In this document: positions 53,853 through 63,280 of the stretch, piece by piece | Numbering within the stretch: position 1 is the first letter of the stretch | Layout: every line of letters starts with the position of its first letter | NCBI RefSeq assembly: GCF_003031585.1 | Contig: NZ_PWAA01000001.1 | Coordinates: 1 to 64,000 of the forward strand | Source: Thalassobius sp. I31.1 | GTDB taxonomy: Bacteria > Pseudomonadota > Alphaproteobacteria > Rhodobacterales > Rhodobacteraceae | Length of the DNA: 64,000 nt | Direction of reading: 5' to 3' | Notes under the pieces: model-generated | Seen by the model: the letters and a program-made list of their open reading frames with translations, nothing else | Databases searched by the model: none | What the model was told of the DNA's origin: nothing | Position numbers and translations under genes: made by a program

Positions 53853-54245
53853 TTATGGGCGGGCAACATGCCAGACGTCTTTGACGCCGTCGCCGGTCAT
53901 ATCGCCCGGATTTGTATCGTTGATCCAGAGATACAGCGGCTGATTGTTATATGTGATCTGCATGCTGCCGTCAGTGCGTTCGGTCAGGCCGTAGCCTTCG
54001 GGCAGGGTCATTTCCGCATCCCCCGCAAGCGGTGGCCAGTTCTGCGCGCAGGCGTCATAACAGCTGGACTGCCCTTCGGCATCATTGTCGAACGTATATA
54101 GCGTCATGTGATTTGCATCGACGATGACTTCCGCGCCGTTGATTTCTTCTACACCAACGGGGCCGGCCCCATGGCCGCCTGCGAAAGCCGTGATACCAGA
54201 CAGGCAAAGGGCTGCGGTGCTGGCTGCAATGAATTTAAATGACAT
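53853..54245 (-). CDS. secreted COG4315-type repeat protein
   Basis: A 130-residue secreted protein with a signal peptide (FKFIAASTAALCLSGITAFA). The mature part has two repeats with the Y-x-[FWY]-x2-D pattern, LYTFDNDAEGQSSCYDACAQ and LYLWINDTNPGDMTGDG, and two cysteines that may form a disulfide. The family is often linked to ECF sigma factors. GGAG precedes ATG 54245. Its function is unknown; it is probably the first gene of the sigma/anti-sigma unit. Confidence 0.8.
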   Translation of the reverse strand: MSFKFIAASTAALCLSGITAFAGGHGAGPVGVEEINGAEVIVDANHMTLYTFDNDAEGQSSCYDACAQNWPPLAGDAEMTLPEGYGLTERTDGSMQITYNNQPLYLWINDTNPGDMTGDGVKDVWHVARP

Positions 54246-54292
54246 GTGAATTCTCCGATGTTCAGACATCTGCGTTGGGTGCAGATACAGGA

Positions 54293-54319
54293 ACTACGAA
54301 GCACAGCCGGAAATATTCC
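54293..54319 (-). promoter_or_regulatory. candidate ECF-sigma promoter
   Basis: On the minus strand GGAATA (54314-54319), a 15-bp spacer and CGTAGT (54293-54298) lie about 50 bases before the secreted protein gene. GGAATA with a CGT-type -10 is a common ECF pattern, suggesting autoregulation by the sigma factor downstream. Inference from motif only. Confidence 0.35.
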
Positions 54320-54348
54320 CGGCGCGTGTGAATTTTTTTCTGTCCCGC

Positions 54349-54507
54349 TTACGGGCGGGGTTTTTCGTCCCAGTCATCCGTTAGGATGCGCTGGCTGTCG
54401 CCGTCGGGGTCGTCATATTGGCTGCTGCGCAGGGTCCAGACGAAGCCCGCCAGACCAAGCCCGCCTAACAGCAGCGACACAGGAATAAGCCAGGTCAGAA
54501 CATTCAT
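54349..54507 (-). CDS. ccoS: cbb3-type cytochrome oxidase assembly protein CcoS
   Basis: A 52-residue single-span membrane protein needed for cofactor insertion into cbb3 oxidase. It begins MNVLTWLIPVSLLLGGLGLA (one helix), followed by the conserved short tail SSQYDDPDGDSQRIL and an acidic end. Its ATG overlaps the ccoI stop by four bases, which is the usual ccoI-ccoS arrangement. It is too short for a standard length cut-off. Confidence 0.9.
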   Translation of the reverse strand: MNVLTWLIPVSLLLGGLGLAGFVWTLRSSQYDDPDGDSQRILTDDWDEKPRP

Positions 54508-56711
54508 TGAGAGGCCTCCTGGGCTGCGCCGCGCAGACGCAGGGCGTTGAGCGACACAAGGATGGATGAGGTGGACATGGCAAGTGCGGCTGCCAGCGGG
54601 CTTGCAAAGCCCATCAGCGCAATCGGCACGGAAATTGCGTTATAACCGGCAGCGATGGCGAAGTTTTCAAGGATCCGGCGGCGGGCGGACCGGGCGATGG
54701 CACGGGCATCCGAAATAGCCCCCAGGCGATTGCCCAGAAGCACAATGTCAGACGCGACGCGGGCTGCATCAAGGGCAGAGCCCGGTGAAACAGACACATG
54801 GGCAGACGCAAGTGCCACGGTGTCGTTCAGACCGTCACCCACCATCAGAACATGGTGGCCCTGATCTGCCAGGCCCTTCAGTTTGGCGGCTTTGTCTTCC
54901 GGGCGCATCCGGGCGTGGAACTGATCAATGCCAAGGGCGTCGGCGGCCTGGGCCACGGCGGCGTCATTGTCACCGGACAAAAGCATGACCGGCAGGCCGG
55001 AGGATTTCAGCGCTGCGATGGTGTCGGTTGCATCTGCGCGCAGGTGATCTTCAAACGGGATTTCCAGCACCTTTCCGTTTTCACATTGCAGGAAAGTCGC
55101 GGTCCCCTGCCCTGCTTCGGCATCCAGCCATTCGGCGCGGCCAAGGGCAACATCGGTACCGTTCAGTTTTGCCTGCACGCCTTTGCCGGGAACTTCGCGG
55201 ATGTCGGTCAGGGTTGCGGGGTTGATCCCACGCAATTGCAGTGCCTGCGCCAGAGCGCGCGCCAGCGGGTGGCCGGAGTTTTGCGCTAGCGCAAGTGCCA
55301 GGCGCTGGTTCTGCATAGACAGATCGTCCAGCGCGCCGGGCACCACATCGCCATCGGTCAGCGTGCCGGTCTTGTCGAAAACGACAAAATCAACTTCGGC
55401 CAGACGTTCCAGTGCTGTGGCGTTTTTCACAAGTAATCCCTTGCGGAACAGGTTGCCAGAGGCCGCCGTGACCACGGCAGGCACCGCAAGGCCAAGGGCG
55501 CAGGGACAGGTGATGATCAGAACCGCAACCGCGATGTTCAGCGCGAAACGCACATCGCCGCCAGATGCCCAGAGCCAGCCGATGAAGGCAAGGAAAGCCA
55601 GCGTATGCACACCGGGCGCATAGATTTGTGCAGCTTTGTCAGCAAGGGAAGAATAGCGGTTCTTCGCGCCCTCTGCGATGGTCACAAGATCAGCCATGCG
55701 GGACAGAGAACTGTCACGTCCCGCAGCGGTGACGCGGATTTCAAGTGGGCCGGTCAGGTTGATTTCGCCAGCGCTGACGATGGTTTCAACCCCAATCGCC
55801 ACAGGCAGGGTTTCCCCGGTCAACAGCGCGCGGTCGACCTCACTATCGCCTTTGGTGACGATGCCATCCACCGGGATGCGCGCGCCGGGGCGTACAAGCA
55901 CCATGTCACCAGCGGCGATCTGCGCGAGAGGCACGGTTGCTTCGCCATCTTCCGTCAGCTGAACCACACGCGGCACTTCCAAGGCGGTCAGTTCTTCGGC
56001 CGCGGATCGTGCTGCGCGGCGGGTGCGCTGATCAAGATAGCGGCCAGCAAGCAGGAAGAAAGTCAGGGACAGGGCCGCATCAAAGTAAGCTTCTTCACCG
56101 CCGTTGATGGTTTCAAACAGGCTCATGCCGCCGGCCAGGAAGATCGCCAGCGATATCGGCACATCCATATTCAGATGCCCCGCCCGCAGGGCTGTCCATG
56201 CGTTCAGAAAGAAAGGTTGCGCGGCCCAGATGATCACCGGCAGGGCAATCATCGCGGAAATCCAGTGGAACAGATCACGGGTTGCGGCTTCGGCGCCGGA
56301 CCAGACGGCAACCGACAACAGCATGACGTTCATCATGGCAAAGCCTGAAATGCCCAGGCGGAACAAAAGCGCACGTGCGGCTTTATCGGCGGCACTGGAA
56401 GACAGCGCCGTGCTGTCAAGTTCATGCGCCGGGTAACCGATGGCTTCCAGCGCCTCGACCAGATCAGCGGCCTCAAGCGCGCCGCCGGTTTCAGCGACCA
56501 CACGTTTCAGCGACAGGTTCACCCGCGCGGATGTGACACCGGGGATCGTCAGCAGTTTGCGTTCGACCGCAGAGATACAGCCCGCGCAGTGAATGGTCGG
56601 CAGGGACAGCAGGATATCGCCCTGCTGGTTCATTCGGTTTTCTGCGATCTGCTTTGCGATGGGTGCTGCGTCGCAGGCCGGACAGGCGGAGAAGGAAGCA
56701 GTGTCAGCCAT
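54504..56711 (-). CDS. ccoI: copper-transporting P1B-type ATPase CcoI
   Basis: Supplies copper for assembly of the cbb3 oxidase. The 735-residue protein has an N-terminal CPACD motif, a heavy-metal domain (PTIHCAGCISAVE at about 39-51), eight membrane helices, the metal-transport motif ITCPCALGLAVP in TM6, the phosphorylation site FDKTGTLTDGD and the hinge VGDGLNDTVAL. It overlaps ccoH by eight bases and ccoS by four, in the order ccoG-H-I-S. Confidence 0.95.
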   Translation of the reverse strand: MADTASFSACPACDAAPIAKQIAENRMNQQGDILLSLPTIHCAGCISAVERKLLTIPGVTSARVNLSLKRVVAETGGALEAADLVEALEAIGYPAHELDSTALSSSAADKAARALLFRLGISGFAMMNVMLLSVAVWSGAEAATRDLFHWISAMIALPVIIWAAQPFFLNAWTALRAGHLNMDVPISLAIFLAGGMSLFETINGGEEAYFDAALSLTFFLLAGRYLDQRTRRAARSAAEELTALEVPRVVQLTEDGEATVPLAQIAAGDMVLVRPGARIPVDGIVTKGDSEVDRALLTGETLPVAIGVETIVSAGEINLTGPLEIRVTAAGRDSSLSRMADLVTIAEGAKNRYSSLADKAAQIYAPGVHTLAFLAFIGWLWASGGDVRFALNIAVAVLIITCPCALGLAVPAVVTAASGNLFRKGLLVKNATALERLAEVDFVVFDKTGTLTDGDVVPGALDDLSMQNQRLALALAQNSGHPLARALAQALQLRGINPATLTDIREVPGKGVQAKLNGTDVALGRAEWLDAEAGQGTATFLQCENGKVLEIPFEDHLRADATDTIAALKSSGLPVMLLSGDNDAAVAQAADALGIDQFHARMRPEDKAAKLKGLADQGHHVLMVGDGLNDTVALASAHVSVSPGSALDAARVASDIVLLGNRLGAISDARAIARSARRRILENFAIAAGYNAISVPIALMGFASPLAAALAMSTSSILVSLNALRLRGAAQEASQ

Positions 56712-57204
56712 TTGTCATACAAGCAGGTTCATCGACGCAGAGGTCGTGGCGTTGTTGAAATTCAGTGCCATCCGGCGCACGCAGGGTCAAGCGCAACTGC
56801 CAGGAGCCCGGCGCAAGATCGACGTCGGCAAGGTAATCGGTGCCGTCGAAACGGAAGGTTGGCACATAGTCATCCCGTTCATGGGTGCGGCGTGCGATGA
56901 TCCCGTCGATCTGTGTGACTTCCAGCGGATCGCCATGCACATCACGCACCTGCACGCGCAGAAGCTTGTCTTCGACGATGCCTTCAACCTGCCAGCCCAG
57001 GGCTTCCTGGCGGGCGCGGTTGACGTCAAATTCCTGACTGGCGATGTAGGAATTCTTCACCTCCAGCCCGGGGAAAGTATTCACCGCGCTGAAGGCCAGG
57101 AAGAGATTGACGCTGATGATCACGCCGAACCCCAGCACAAAGCCGCCAAAGACATGCCAGCCGGTCAGTTTGAAACCTGGTTTTTCGTTCTCAGTGTTCA
57201 TCAT
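56704..57204 (-). CDS. ccoH: FixH-family assembly protein CcoH
   Basis: A 166-residue FixH-family protein with one N-terminal membrane helix (VFGGFVLGFGVIISVNLFLAF) and a periplasmic beta-rich domain (GDYLADVDLAPG-like segment TDYLADVDLAPGSWQL). It helps mature the cbb3 oxidase. It starts 12 bases after ccoG and overlaps ccoI. Confidence 0.92.
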   Translation of the reverse strand: MMNTENEKPGFKLTGWHVFGGFVLGFGVIISVNLFLAFSAVNTFPGLEVKNSYIASQEFDVNRARQEALGWQVEGIVEDKLLRVQVRDVHGDPLEVTQIDGIIARRTHERDDYVPTFRFDGTDYLADVDLAPGSWQLRLTLRAPDGTEFQQRHDLCVDEPACMTNG

Positions 57205-57216
57205 TTTCGTCCTGTT

Positions 57217-58644
57217 TTATCCGCGTCCGTTGAAGACTGTATCCGCGTGCGCACGGTCGCCGTTTCCTTCATCGGTGATCCAGATGCGCATGTCTGTCAG
57301 CGCGGCCGACGCGGCATCTGCATCTTCGCCCACTGTAAGATAGACACGGATTGTGCGCAATTCATCCGCCGCAACCGTGACGGTGCCATCGTCTGAACCT
57401 TCGACTTCCAGAAGCACTGCCTCATCTGCATTTGCCAGCAGGCTGAAGCTGCGTTCTTCGCCATGTTTGTTGCGCAGGCGCACGTCATAGGCGTTTCGGA
57501 TCGAACCGTCAGCCATGGTGATATAGACCGGGCTGCGTACAGGGGCGACAGAGATATCAATGTCTGACCGGATGAACAGCATGAACATCAGCCCGACACC
57601 GATCAGCGACCAGAGGCCGGTGTAGATTATGGTGCGCAGGCGGAAGATATGTTTCCAGGGGCTGACGGGGGTTTCACCGGCGGTCTCTGACACTTCGTCT
57701 TTCAGCGCCATGTAAGCAATAAGGCCGCGTGGCTTGCCGATTTTATCCATAATTTCATCACAGGCATCGATGCACAGCGCGCAGGTGATACATTCCATCT
57801 GCTGACCGTCACGGATGTCGATGCCGGCGGGGCAGACGTTCACGCAGGCCATACAGTCAATGCAATCGCCTTTGCTGTCGGGCGCATCGTTTTTGCGCAA
57901 CTTGCCACGGGGTTCGCCGCGCCAGTCGCGATAGGCCACGGTCAGCGTGTCTGTGTCCATCATTGCGGCCTGAATACGTGGCCATGGGCACATGTAGTTA
58001 CAGACCTGTTCGCGCATGAAGCCACCGAAGATAAAGGTGGTCGCGGTCATGACAAGGATAGTGGACCAGGCAACCGGGTGGGCGTTGAACGTCAGCAGGT
58101 CAATGGCCAGCTGTGGCGCATCGGTGAAGTAAAACACCCAGGCCCCGCCGGTCGATACCGCGATCAGGAACCAGGCGACCCATTTTGTCACACGCAGCCG
58201 TGCTTTGCGCAGATCCCATTTTTTCTGGCGATGCAGACGCAGGCGGGCGTTGCGATCGCCTTCGATCCAGCGTTCCACCAGAATAAACAGATCCACCCAG
58301 ACGGTCTGTGGGCAAGTATAGCCGCACCAGACCCGGCCAAGGGCGGATGTAAAGAGAAACAGACCAAGGCCCGCCATGATCAGAAGGCCGCCGATGAAAT
58401 AGAATTCATAGGGCCAGATTTCGATCCAGAAGAAATAGAACCGGCGACTTGCCAGATCAATCAGAACCGCCTGATCCGGCAGTTCTGCACCCCGGTCCCA
58501 ACGGAGCCAGGGTGTGATGTAGTAAATCCCCAGGGTCACAATCATAATCAACCATTTCAGGTTGCGGAAACGACCGTAGACACGTTTGGGGAAGATAGGC
58601 TCGCGGGCTGCGTAAAGCTGCGGGGCTTGCTGGGAATCGCTCAC
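57217..58644 (-). CDS. ccoG: cbb3 oxidase accessory iron-sulfur protein CcoG
   Basis: A 475-residue membrane protein of the FixG/RdxA-B family, linked to copper reduction for cbb3 assembly. N-terminal membrane helices, then two [4Fe-4S] motifs (CIDCMACVNVCPAG and CITCALCIDACDE at about 260-300) and a C-terminal Ig-like periplasmic domain. The start is GTG with GGAG eight bases upstream. An FNR box lies 62 bases before the start, predicting induction at low oxygen. Confidence 0.95.
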   Translation of the reverse strand: MSDSQQAPQLYAAREPIFPKRVYGRFRNLKWLIMIVTLGIYYITPWLRWDRGAELPDQAVLIDLASRRFYFFWIEIWPYEFYFIGGLLIMAGLGLFLFTSALGRVWCGYTCPQTVWVDLFILVERWIEGDRNARLRLHRQKKWDLRKARLRVTKWVAWFLIAVSTGGAWVFYFTDAPQLAIDLLTFNAHPVAWSTILVMTATTFIFGGFMREQVCNYMCPWPRIQAAMMDTDTLTVAYRDWRGEPRGKLRKNDAPDSKGDCIDCMACVNVCPAGIDIRDGQQMECITCALCIDACDEIMDKIGKPRGLIAYMALKDEVSETAGETPVSPWKHIFRLRTIIYTGLWSLIGVGLMFMLFIRSDIDISVAPVRSPVYITMADGSIRNAYDVRLRNKHGEERSFSLLANADEAVLLEVEGSDDGTVTVAADELRTIRVYLTVGEDADAASAALTDMRIWITDEGNGDRAHADTVFNGRG

Positions 58645-58705
58645 GGAATGGCTCCGGTTTATAACTGTTATCAGTGATACTTATTAAAGCGTGGTTTCTT
58701 TTTCT

Positions 58706-58719
58706 TTGACATCTGTCAA
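58706..58719. promoter_or_regulatory. FNR/FnrL box upstream of ccoGHIS
   Basis: TTGAC-ATCT-GTCAA is a perfect palindromic FNR half-site pair. It is placed to activate the minus-strand ccoG transcript; TTTAAT downstream could serve as -10. Confidence 0.82.
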
Positions 58720-58834
58720 AGTGACGCTGAATAAATGATGGCGCCGACCCCCAGGAAACGCGCGAACAGGACGGGGATCAGCGCCGGTACCAGAAGCAGT
58801 CACTTCCGGTATTCTTTGCCAGTTGGCCAGTGGC

Positions 58835-59704
58835 TTATTCGCCACCGCCCAGCTGGTGAACATACAGAGACACAGCACGGATATCCGCTTCGGACATGCC
58901 ACGTGCGCTCCAGGACGGCATCACACCGAAACGGGCGTTTGTGATGGTCTCAGTCAGAGCAGCTTCATCACCACCGAACAGCCAGATGCGGTCGGTCAGA
59001 TCAGGTGCGCCCTGGAAGATATCACCGGTCCCTGCGTCACCGTGACACGCTGCGCAGTTGTCATAGAAAAGCTGCGAGCCTGTTTCAGCAAGAGTTGCGT
59101 CGGCGTCCTGACCAGAGATGGTCTGAACATATGCAACCAGAGATGAGATTTCCTCTTCAGACATGAAGTCGCCGTAAGCAGGCATCTGTGAATACCGTGT
59201 ATCCATGTCATCTTCTGTCCGGATCCCGTGGTTCACGGTCAGATAGATGTCATCAATGGTCCCACCCCAGAGCCAGTCATTATCGACCAGCACAGGATAG
59301 CCTTTGGCACCGGCACCACCGGCCTGGTGACACTGAACACACCAGGTGTTGTAGACAGCCTGACCGGCATTCTTGGCGAAGTCGTTCAGTTCAGCGTTCT
59401 GTTCAACATCCGCAAGAGGTGTTTCATTCAGCAGGGCTTCCATAGGTGCGTTTGCAACATCGAAACGTTCGATTTCTTCCGCAACTTCCGCACGTGTGGA
59501 ATAGCCCAGCAGACCCGGTGTTGCACCGTTGATCAGCGGCCATGCCGGATATGCGATCACATAGCCAATGCCCCAGATGATGCAGAGATAGAAGCTCCAC
59601 AGCCACCAGCGCGGCAGAGGGTTGTTCCATTCCTGGATGCCGTCCCACTCATGGCCGGTTGTGCCATATTCGTGGTCTTCTTTGTCATGTTTTTTCGCAG
59701 CCAT
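58835..59704 (-). CDS. ccoP: cbb3-type cytochrome c oxidase subunit III (diheme) CcoP
   Basis: A 289-residue membrane-anchored diheme cytochrome c. One N-terminal helix (WLWSFYLCIIWGIGYVIAY) is followed by two c-type heme motifs, CVQCH at about 127-131 and CAACH at about 219-223, with distal Met in YSQMPAYG and VMPSWSA. It feeds electrons to CcoO/CcoN. Its start abuts the ccoQ stop. Confidence 0.96.
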   Translation of the reverse strand: MAAKKHDKEDHEYGTTGHEWDGIQEWNNPLPRWWLWSFYLCIIWGIGYVIAYPAWPLINGATPGLLGYSTRAEVAEEIERFDVANAPMEALLNETPLADVEQNAELNDFAKNAGQAVYNTWCVQCHQAGGAGAKGYPVLVDNDWLWGGTIDDIYLTVNHGIRTEDDMDTRYSQMPAYGDFMSEEEISSLVAYVQTISGQDADATLAETGSQLFYDNCAACHGDAGTGDIFQGAPDLTDRIWLFGGDEAALTETITNARFGVMPSWSARGMSEADIRAVSLYVHQLGGGE

Positions 59705-59895
59705 TAGCGTGTCTCCTCAGGCTGAACATCCACAGCCGGCGCATCTTCATGCCGGAAGGGAATGTCGGCAGTATCACGGTAAGTGCGGGTTGATCCCGGG
59801 CGCATCACCCAGAAGACCACCCCGACGAAGAAGGAAAACAGAGCCAGAAGCATCCAGCTGTCTGCAAATTCCCTCAGGAGTGAATAAGTGTCCAT
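59704..59895 (-). CDS. ccoQ: cbb3-type oxidase subunit CcoQ
   Basis: A 63-residue single-helix protein (SWMLLALFSFFVGVVFWVMRPG) that stabilises the cbb3 complex. The ATG at 59895 is preceded by GGGGTGAA and gives the family length; the ATG at 59907 overlaps the ccoO stop. Confidence 0.92.
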   Translation of the reverse strand: MDTYSLLREFADSWMLLALFSFFVGVVFWVMRPGSTRTYRDTADIPFRHEDAPAVDVQPEETR

Positions 59896-59906
59896 TTCAC
59901 CCCCCA

Positions 59907-60632
59907 TTACCGGCTTGCGTCAGGTGTGAAGGTTGAGAAATCAACCATCGTGCCAAGAACCTGCAGATAGGCAACAAGTGCGTCCATCTCAGAGACACCG
60001 GGCTGACGATCGAAGTTGCGGACCTGTGCACCTGGGTAACGCTCTACCAGAGCATCCCAGTCGCCATCCGGATCCACCTGCACGGTAAAGTCCGCACGGG
60101 CGTTTTCGATCATCTCTTCGGTGTAAGGCACGCCAACCATACGGTGTGTGGCCAGCAGTTCATCCACATGTTCACCTGTCAGAAGGTTGCCTTCCAGGTA
60201 AGCATATTTCGGCATCACGGATTCCGGTACAACGGACTGTGGATCTTTCAGGTGATCCACATGCCATTCATCGGAATAGCGGCCACCCACACGGGCAAGG
60301 TCAGGACCGGTCCGTTTAGACCCCCACTGATGCGGGTGGTCATACTGGCTTTCTGCGGCCAGGGAATAGTGACCATAGCGTTCCACTTCGTCGCGCATCG
60401 GACGGATCATCTGTGAGTGGCAGACATAGCAGCCTTCACGGATGTAGATGTCGCGCCCGGCCAGTTCCAGCGGGGAGTAAGGGCGCACGCCCTCAACATC
60501 CTCGATGGTGTTTTCCAGCCAGAAAAGCGGTGCGATTTCCACGATACCACCGATGGTGACAACCCCGAGGCTGCAAACCAGCAGAAGTGTGGCGTGACGT
60601 TCAAGCGCGGCGTGTTTATCAAGAATACCCAT
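59907..60632 (-). CDS. ccoO: cbb3-type cytochrome c oxidase subunit II CcoO
   Basis: A 241-residue monoheme cytochrome c subunit: N-terminal helix ([20 protein letters not shown]), heme motif CYVCHSQMI at about 69-77 and the axial Met region [14 protein letters not shown]. It starts 12 bases after ccoN. Confidence 0.96.
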   Translation of the reverse strand: MGILDKHAALERHATLLLVCSLGVVTIGGIVEIAPLFWLENTIEDVEGVRPYSPLELAGRDIYIREGCYVCHSQMIRPMRDEVERYGHYSLAAESQYDHPHQWGSKRTGPDLARVGGRYSDEWHVDHLKDPQSVVPESVMPKYAYLEGNLLTGEHVDELLATHRMVGVPYTEEMIENARADFTVQVDPDGDWDALVERYPGAQVRNFDRQPGVSEMDALVAYLQVLGTMVDFSTFTPDASR

Positions 60633-60644
60633 TGCTGACGCTCC

Positions 60645-62246
60645 TTATTCTGCGGGTGCCATTGCGGGGGTGGCTTCTTCTTTCGGCTCACCTTTTGCAA
60701 CAGTCATCCAGAGGTTCCATGCCATGATCAGCGAACCGGTGAGATAAAGAACACCACCCAGGCCACGTACCACATACATCGGGAATTTAGCTTCTACAGT
60801 GTCAGCGAATGTGTTCACGAGGAAACCATTTGCGTCCACTTCACGCCACATCAGGCCTTCCATAATACCGGTCACCCACATGGACGCCGCGTAAAGAACG
60901 ATGCCCACAGTCGCCAGCCAGAAGTGCCAGTTGACAGCCTTGCTGGAATAGATGCCTGCTTTGTTCCAGAGTTTCGGGAACAGGAAGTAGAGCGCACCAA
61001 ATGTCACCATACCGTTCCAGCCAAGCGCACCAGAGTGTACGTGACCAATGGTCCAGTCGGTGTAGTGTGACAGAGAGTTCACAGCTTTGATGGACATCAT
61101 CGGACCTTCAAAGGTCGACATGCCGTAGAATGCCAGAGACACAACCATCATACGCAGGATCGGATCGGTCCGCAGTTTGTCCCATGCACCCTGCAGGGTC
61201 ATCAGACCGTTGATCATACCACCCCAGCTTGGCATCCAGAGGATGATAGAGAACACCATACCAAGGGTAGACGCCCAATCCGGCAGCGCTGTGTAATGCA
61301 GGTGGTGAGGACCAGCCCAGATATACAGGAAGATCAGCGCCCAGAAGTGAATGATAGACAGTTTATAGGAATAAACCGGACGTTCCGCCTGCTTTGGCAC
61401 GAAGTAATACATCATGCCCAGGAAGCCCGCAGTCAGGAAGAAGCCCACAGCATTGTGGCCATACCACCATTGCACCATCGCATCCTGCACGCCAGAGAAG
61501 ACCTGAACAGATTTGGAACCGAAGATGGAAACAGGGATCGACAGGTTGTTCATCAGGTGCAGCATTGCCACGGTCACGATGAAGGACAGGTAGAACCAGT
61601 TGGCCACATAGATGTGCGGTTCTTTCCGCTTCATCAGCGTGCCCATGTAGATCAGCAGATAAGCGACCCAGACAACGGTCAGCCAGATGTCGACATACCA
61701 TTCAGGTTCTGCATATTCTTTGGACTGGGTTGCGCCCAGCAGATAACCGGTCGCCGCCAGAACGATGAACAGGTTATAGCCCCAGAACACAAACCACGCG
61801 AGATTGCCGCCCCAGAGGCGTGCCGCGGTGGTCCGTTGCAGGACATAAAAAGAGGTTGCGATCAGGGCATTGCCACCGAAGGCAAAGATAACTGCGGAAG
61901 TATGCAGCGGGCGCAGACGACCGAAGTTCCCGATCCCGTCCAGGATTGAAATATTCAGCCCCGGAAAAGCCAGCTGAAACGCGATAAAGGTTCCCACAAG
62001 GAAACCCACAACGCCCCAGAATGCCGTTGCGATTACGCCGTATCGTACGACGTCATCCATATATTCTGCGCTGGACGGTTTGCGCGGCTCATCCGCGCGC
62101 CGTACCTGCCAGAGAAAAAGTCCGCCCGCGACAAGCATAATAATCACCGCGTGTACCTGGTAGGCGATGTCGCGCGCATAGGATGCCGCTATCGCTGCCA
62201 GCAGGGTGATCACTGCAAGCGCAGCTATTTTCACATAGTCCCACAT
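60645..62246 (-). CDS. ccoN: cbb3-type cytochrome c oxidase catalytic subunit I CcoN
   Basis: Catalytic heme-copper subunit of the high-affinity cbb3 oxidase. The 533-residue protein has twelve helices with the conserved histidines in [10 protein letters not shown] (low-spin heme), [20 protein letters not shown] (CuB), WAGPHHLHY (CuB) and [13 protein letters not shown] (hemes). AAGGAG lies seven bases before ATG 62246; the 14 codons upstream are not needed. An FNR box lies about 90 bases upstream. Confidence 0.97.
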   Translation of the reverse strand: MWDYVKIAALAVITLLAAIAASYARDIAYQVHAVIIMLVAGGLFLWQVRRADEPRKPSSAEYMDDVVRYGVIATAFWGVVGFLVGTFIAFQLAFPGLNISILDGIGNFGRLRPLHTSAVIFAFGGNALIATSFYVLQRTTAARLWGGNLAWFVFWGYNLFIVLAATGYLLGATQSKEYAEPEWYVDIWLTVVWVAYLLIYMGTLMKRKEPHIYVANWFYLSFIVTVAMLHLMNNLSIPVSIFGSKSVQVFSGVQDAMVQWWYGHNAVGFFLTAGFLGMMYYFVPKQAERPVYSYKLSIIHFWALIFLYIWAGPHHLHYTALPDWASTLGMVFSIILWMPSWGGMINGLMTLQGAWDKLRTDPILRMMVVSLAFYGMSTFEGPMMSIKAVNSLSHYTDWTIGHVHSGALGWNGMVTFGALYFLFPKLWNKAGIYSSKAVNWHFWLATVGIVLYAASMWVTGIMEGLMWREVDANGFLVNTFADTVEAKFPMYVVRGLGGVLYLTGSLIMAWNLWMTVAKGEPKEEATPAMAPAE

Positions 62247-62332
62247 GAAGTTGCTCCTTCCGTCGCGCCCCCGGATTCGGAGACGCATTTTCCCGTGTAT
62301 CAGTGCTATGGAATGAGGGGGTCATTCATTCC

Positions 62333-62346
62333 TTGATCCATGTCAA
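62333..62346. promoter_or_regulatory. FNR/FnrL box between ccoN and the uspA gene
   Basis: TTGAT-CCAT-GTCAA fits the FNR consensus. It sits in the 161-bp divergent spacer and could control ccoNOQP on one side and the universal stress gene on the other. Confidence 0.82.
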
Positions 62347-62407
62347 ACATTTAACCCTGGCTGCGGGTTAATGTCGCGACAGTTATTCTGGAACATGGAG
62401 ACCTCAG

Positions 62408-63244
62408 ATGGGGTATAACTCAGTTTTGAGCGTCCTGCCGGACACGGACCCTGGACAGTCGGCTCTTTCCGCTGCGATCGAAATTACACGGCAGGCAGAT
62501 GCGCATCTTGATGTGCTGGCGCTTGGCATTGACCGCACACCGACCGCCCACCTCTACGCAGGCGCTAACGCATTGATTCAACAGGATGCCCGCAATGATG
62601 CGGTGCAGAAAGCGGCGGATATTTCTGATGCTGCAAAAGCCCGGCTTCAGGCTGAAGATATCCGCTGGGCGGTGGATGACGGGGTGGTGCATTTGCCGCT
62701 TCTTAATCGCTTTGTCGCCAGTCGCGCACGCTTTGCAGACCTGGTGATCATGCCGCAACCTTACGGCGAGGGCAAAGGCGCGGAACACGAGGCAATTTGC
62801 GAATCAGCGCTGTTTGATGCACGCGTGCCACTGCTGGTCTGCCCGCAGGAGTTTGAGAAAATCGACGCCCGCCGCATTGTGATTGGCTGGAACGAAAGCC
62901 CCGAGGCCCTGGCCGCAATCCGCGCGGCCCTGCCGGTGATGCAGGCGGCGGATCTTGTGTCGATTGCAGTGATTGATCCACCGGCACACAGCCCGGATCG
63001 TTCTGATCCCGGTGGCCCATTGTCAAAAATGCTGGCGCGTCACGGGATTAATGCCGAGATTTCTGTTCTGTCCAAATCCATGCCACGTGTGTCTGATGTT
63101 CTGATGCGTCATATGTCAGATATCGACGCCGGACTGATGGTGATGGGGGCTTATGGCCATTCCCGTTTCCGCGAGGCGATCCTGGGTGGTGCAACACGCG
63201 ATATGTTGCAGAACATCAAACAGCCTGTGTTGTTTGCCCACTAA
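62408..63244 (+). CDS. universal stress protein (tandem UspA domains)
   Basis: A 278-residue protein with two Usp-like halves. The second half ends with the ATP-loop-like GLMVMGAYGHSRFREAILGG and TRDMLQ, the typical G-x2-G-x9-G pattern. GGAG precedes the ATG. It is divergent from ccoN and shares an FNR box, which suggests low-oxygen expression as seen for other Usp proteins near cbb3 operons. Confidence 0.88.
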   Translation: MGYNSVLSVLPDTDPGQSALSAAIEITRQADAHLDVLALGIDRTPTAHLYAGANALIQQDARNDAVQKAADISDAAKARLQAEDIRWAVDDGVVHLPLLNRFVASRARFADLVIMPQPYGEGKGAEHEAICESALFDARVPLLVCPQEFEKIDARRIVIGWNESPEALAAIRAALPVMQAADLVSIAVIDPPAHSPDRSDPGGPLSKMLARHGINAEISVLSKSMPRVSDVLMRHMSDIDAGLMVMGAYGHSRFREAILGGATRDMLQNIKQPVLFAH

Positions 63245-63250
63245 GAAAAA

Positions 63251-63275
63251 AGGCCCGCGGTTGCGGGCCTTTTCT
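63251..63275. terminator. bidirectional terminator
   Basis: AGGCCCGC (63251-63258), loop GGTT, GCGGGCCT (63263-63270), flanked by AAAAAA before and TTTTCTTT after, so it works for both converging genes (uspA and fnrL). Confidence 0.88.
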
Positions 63276-63280
63276 TTATC

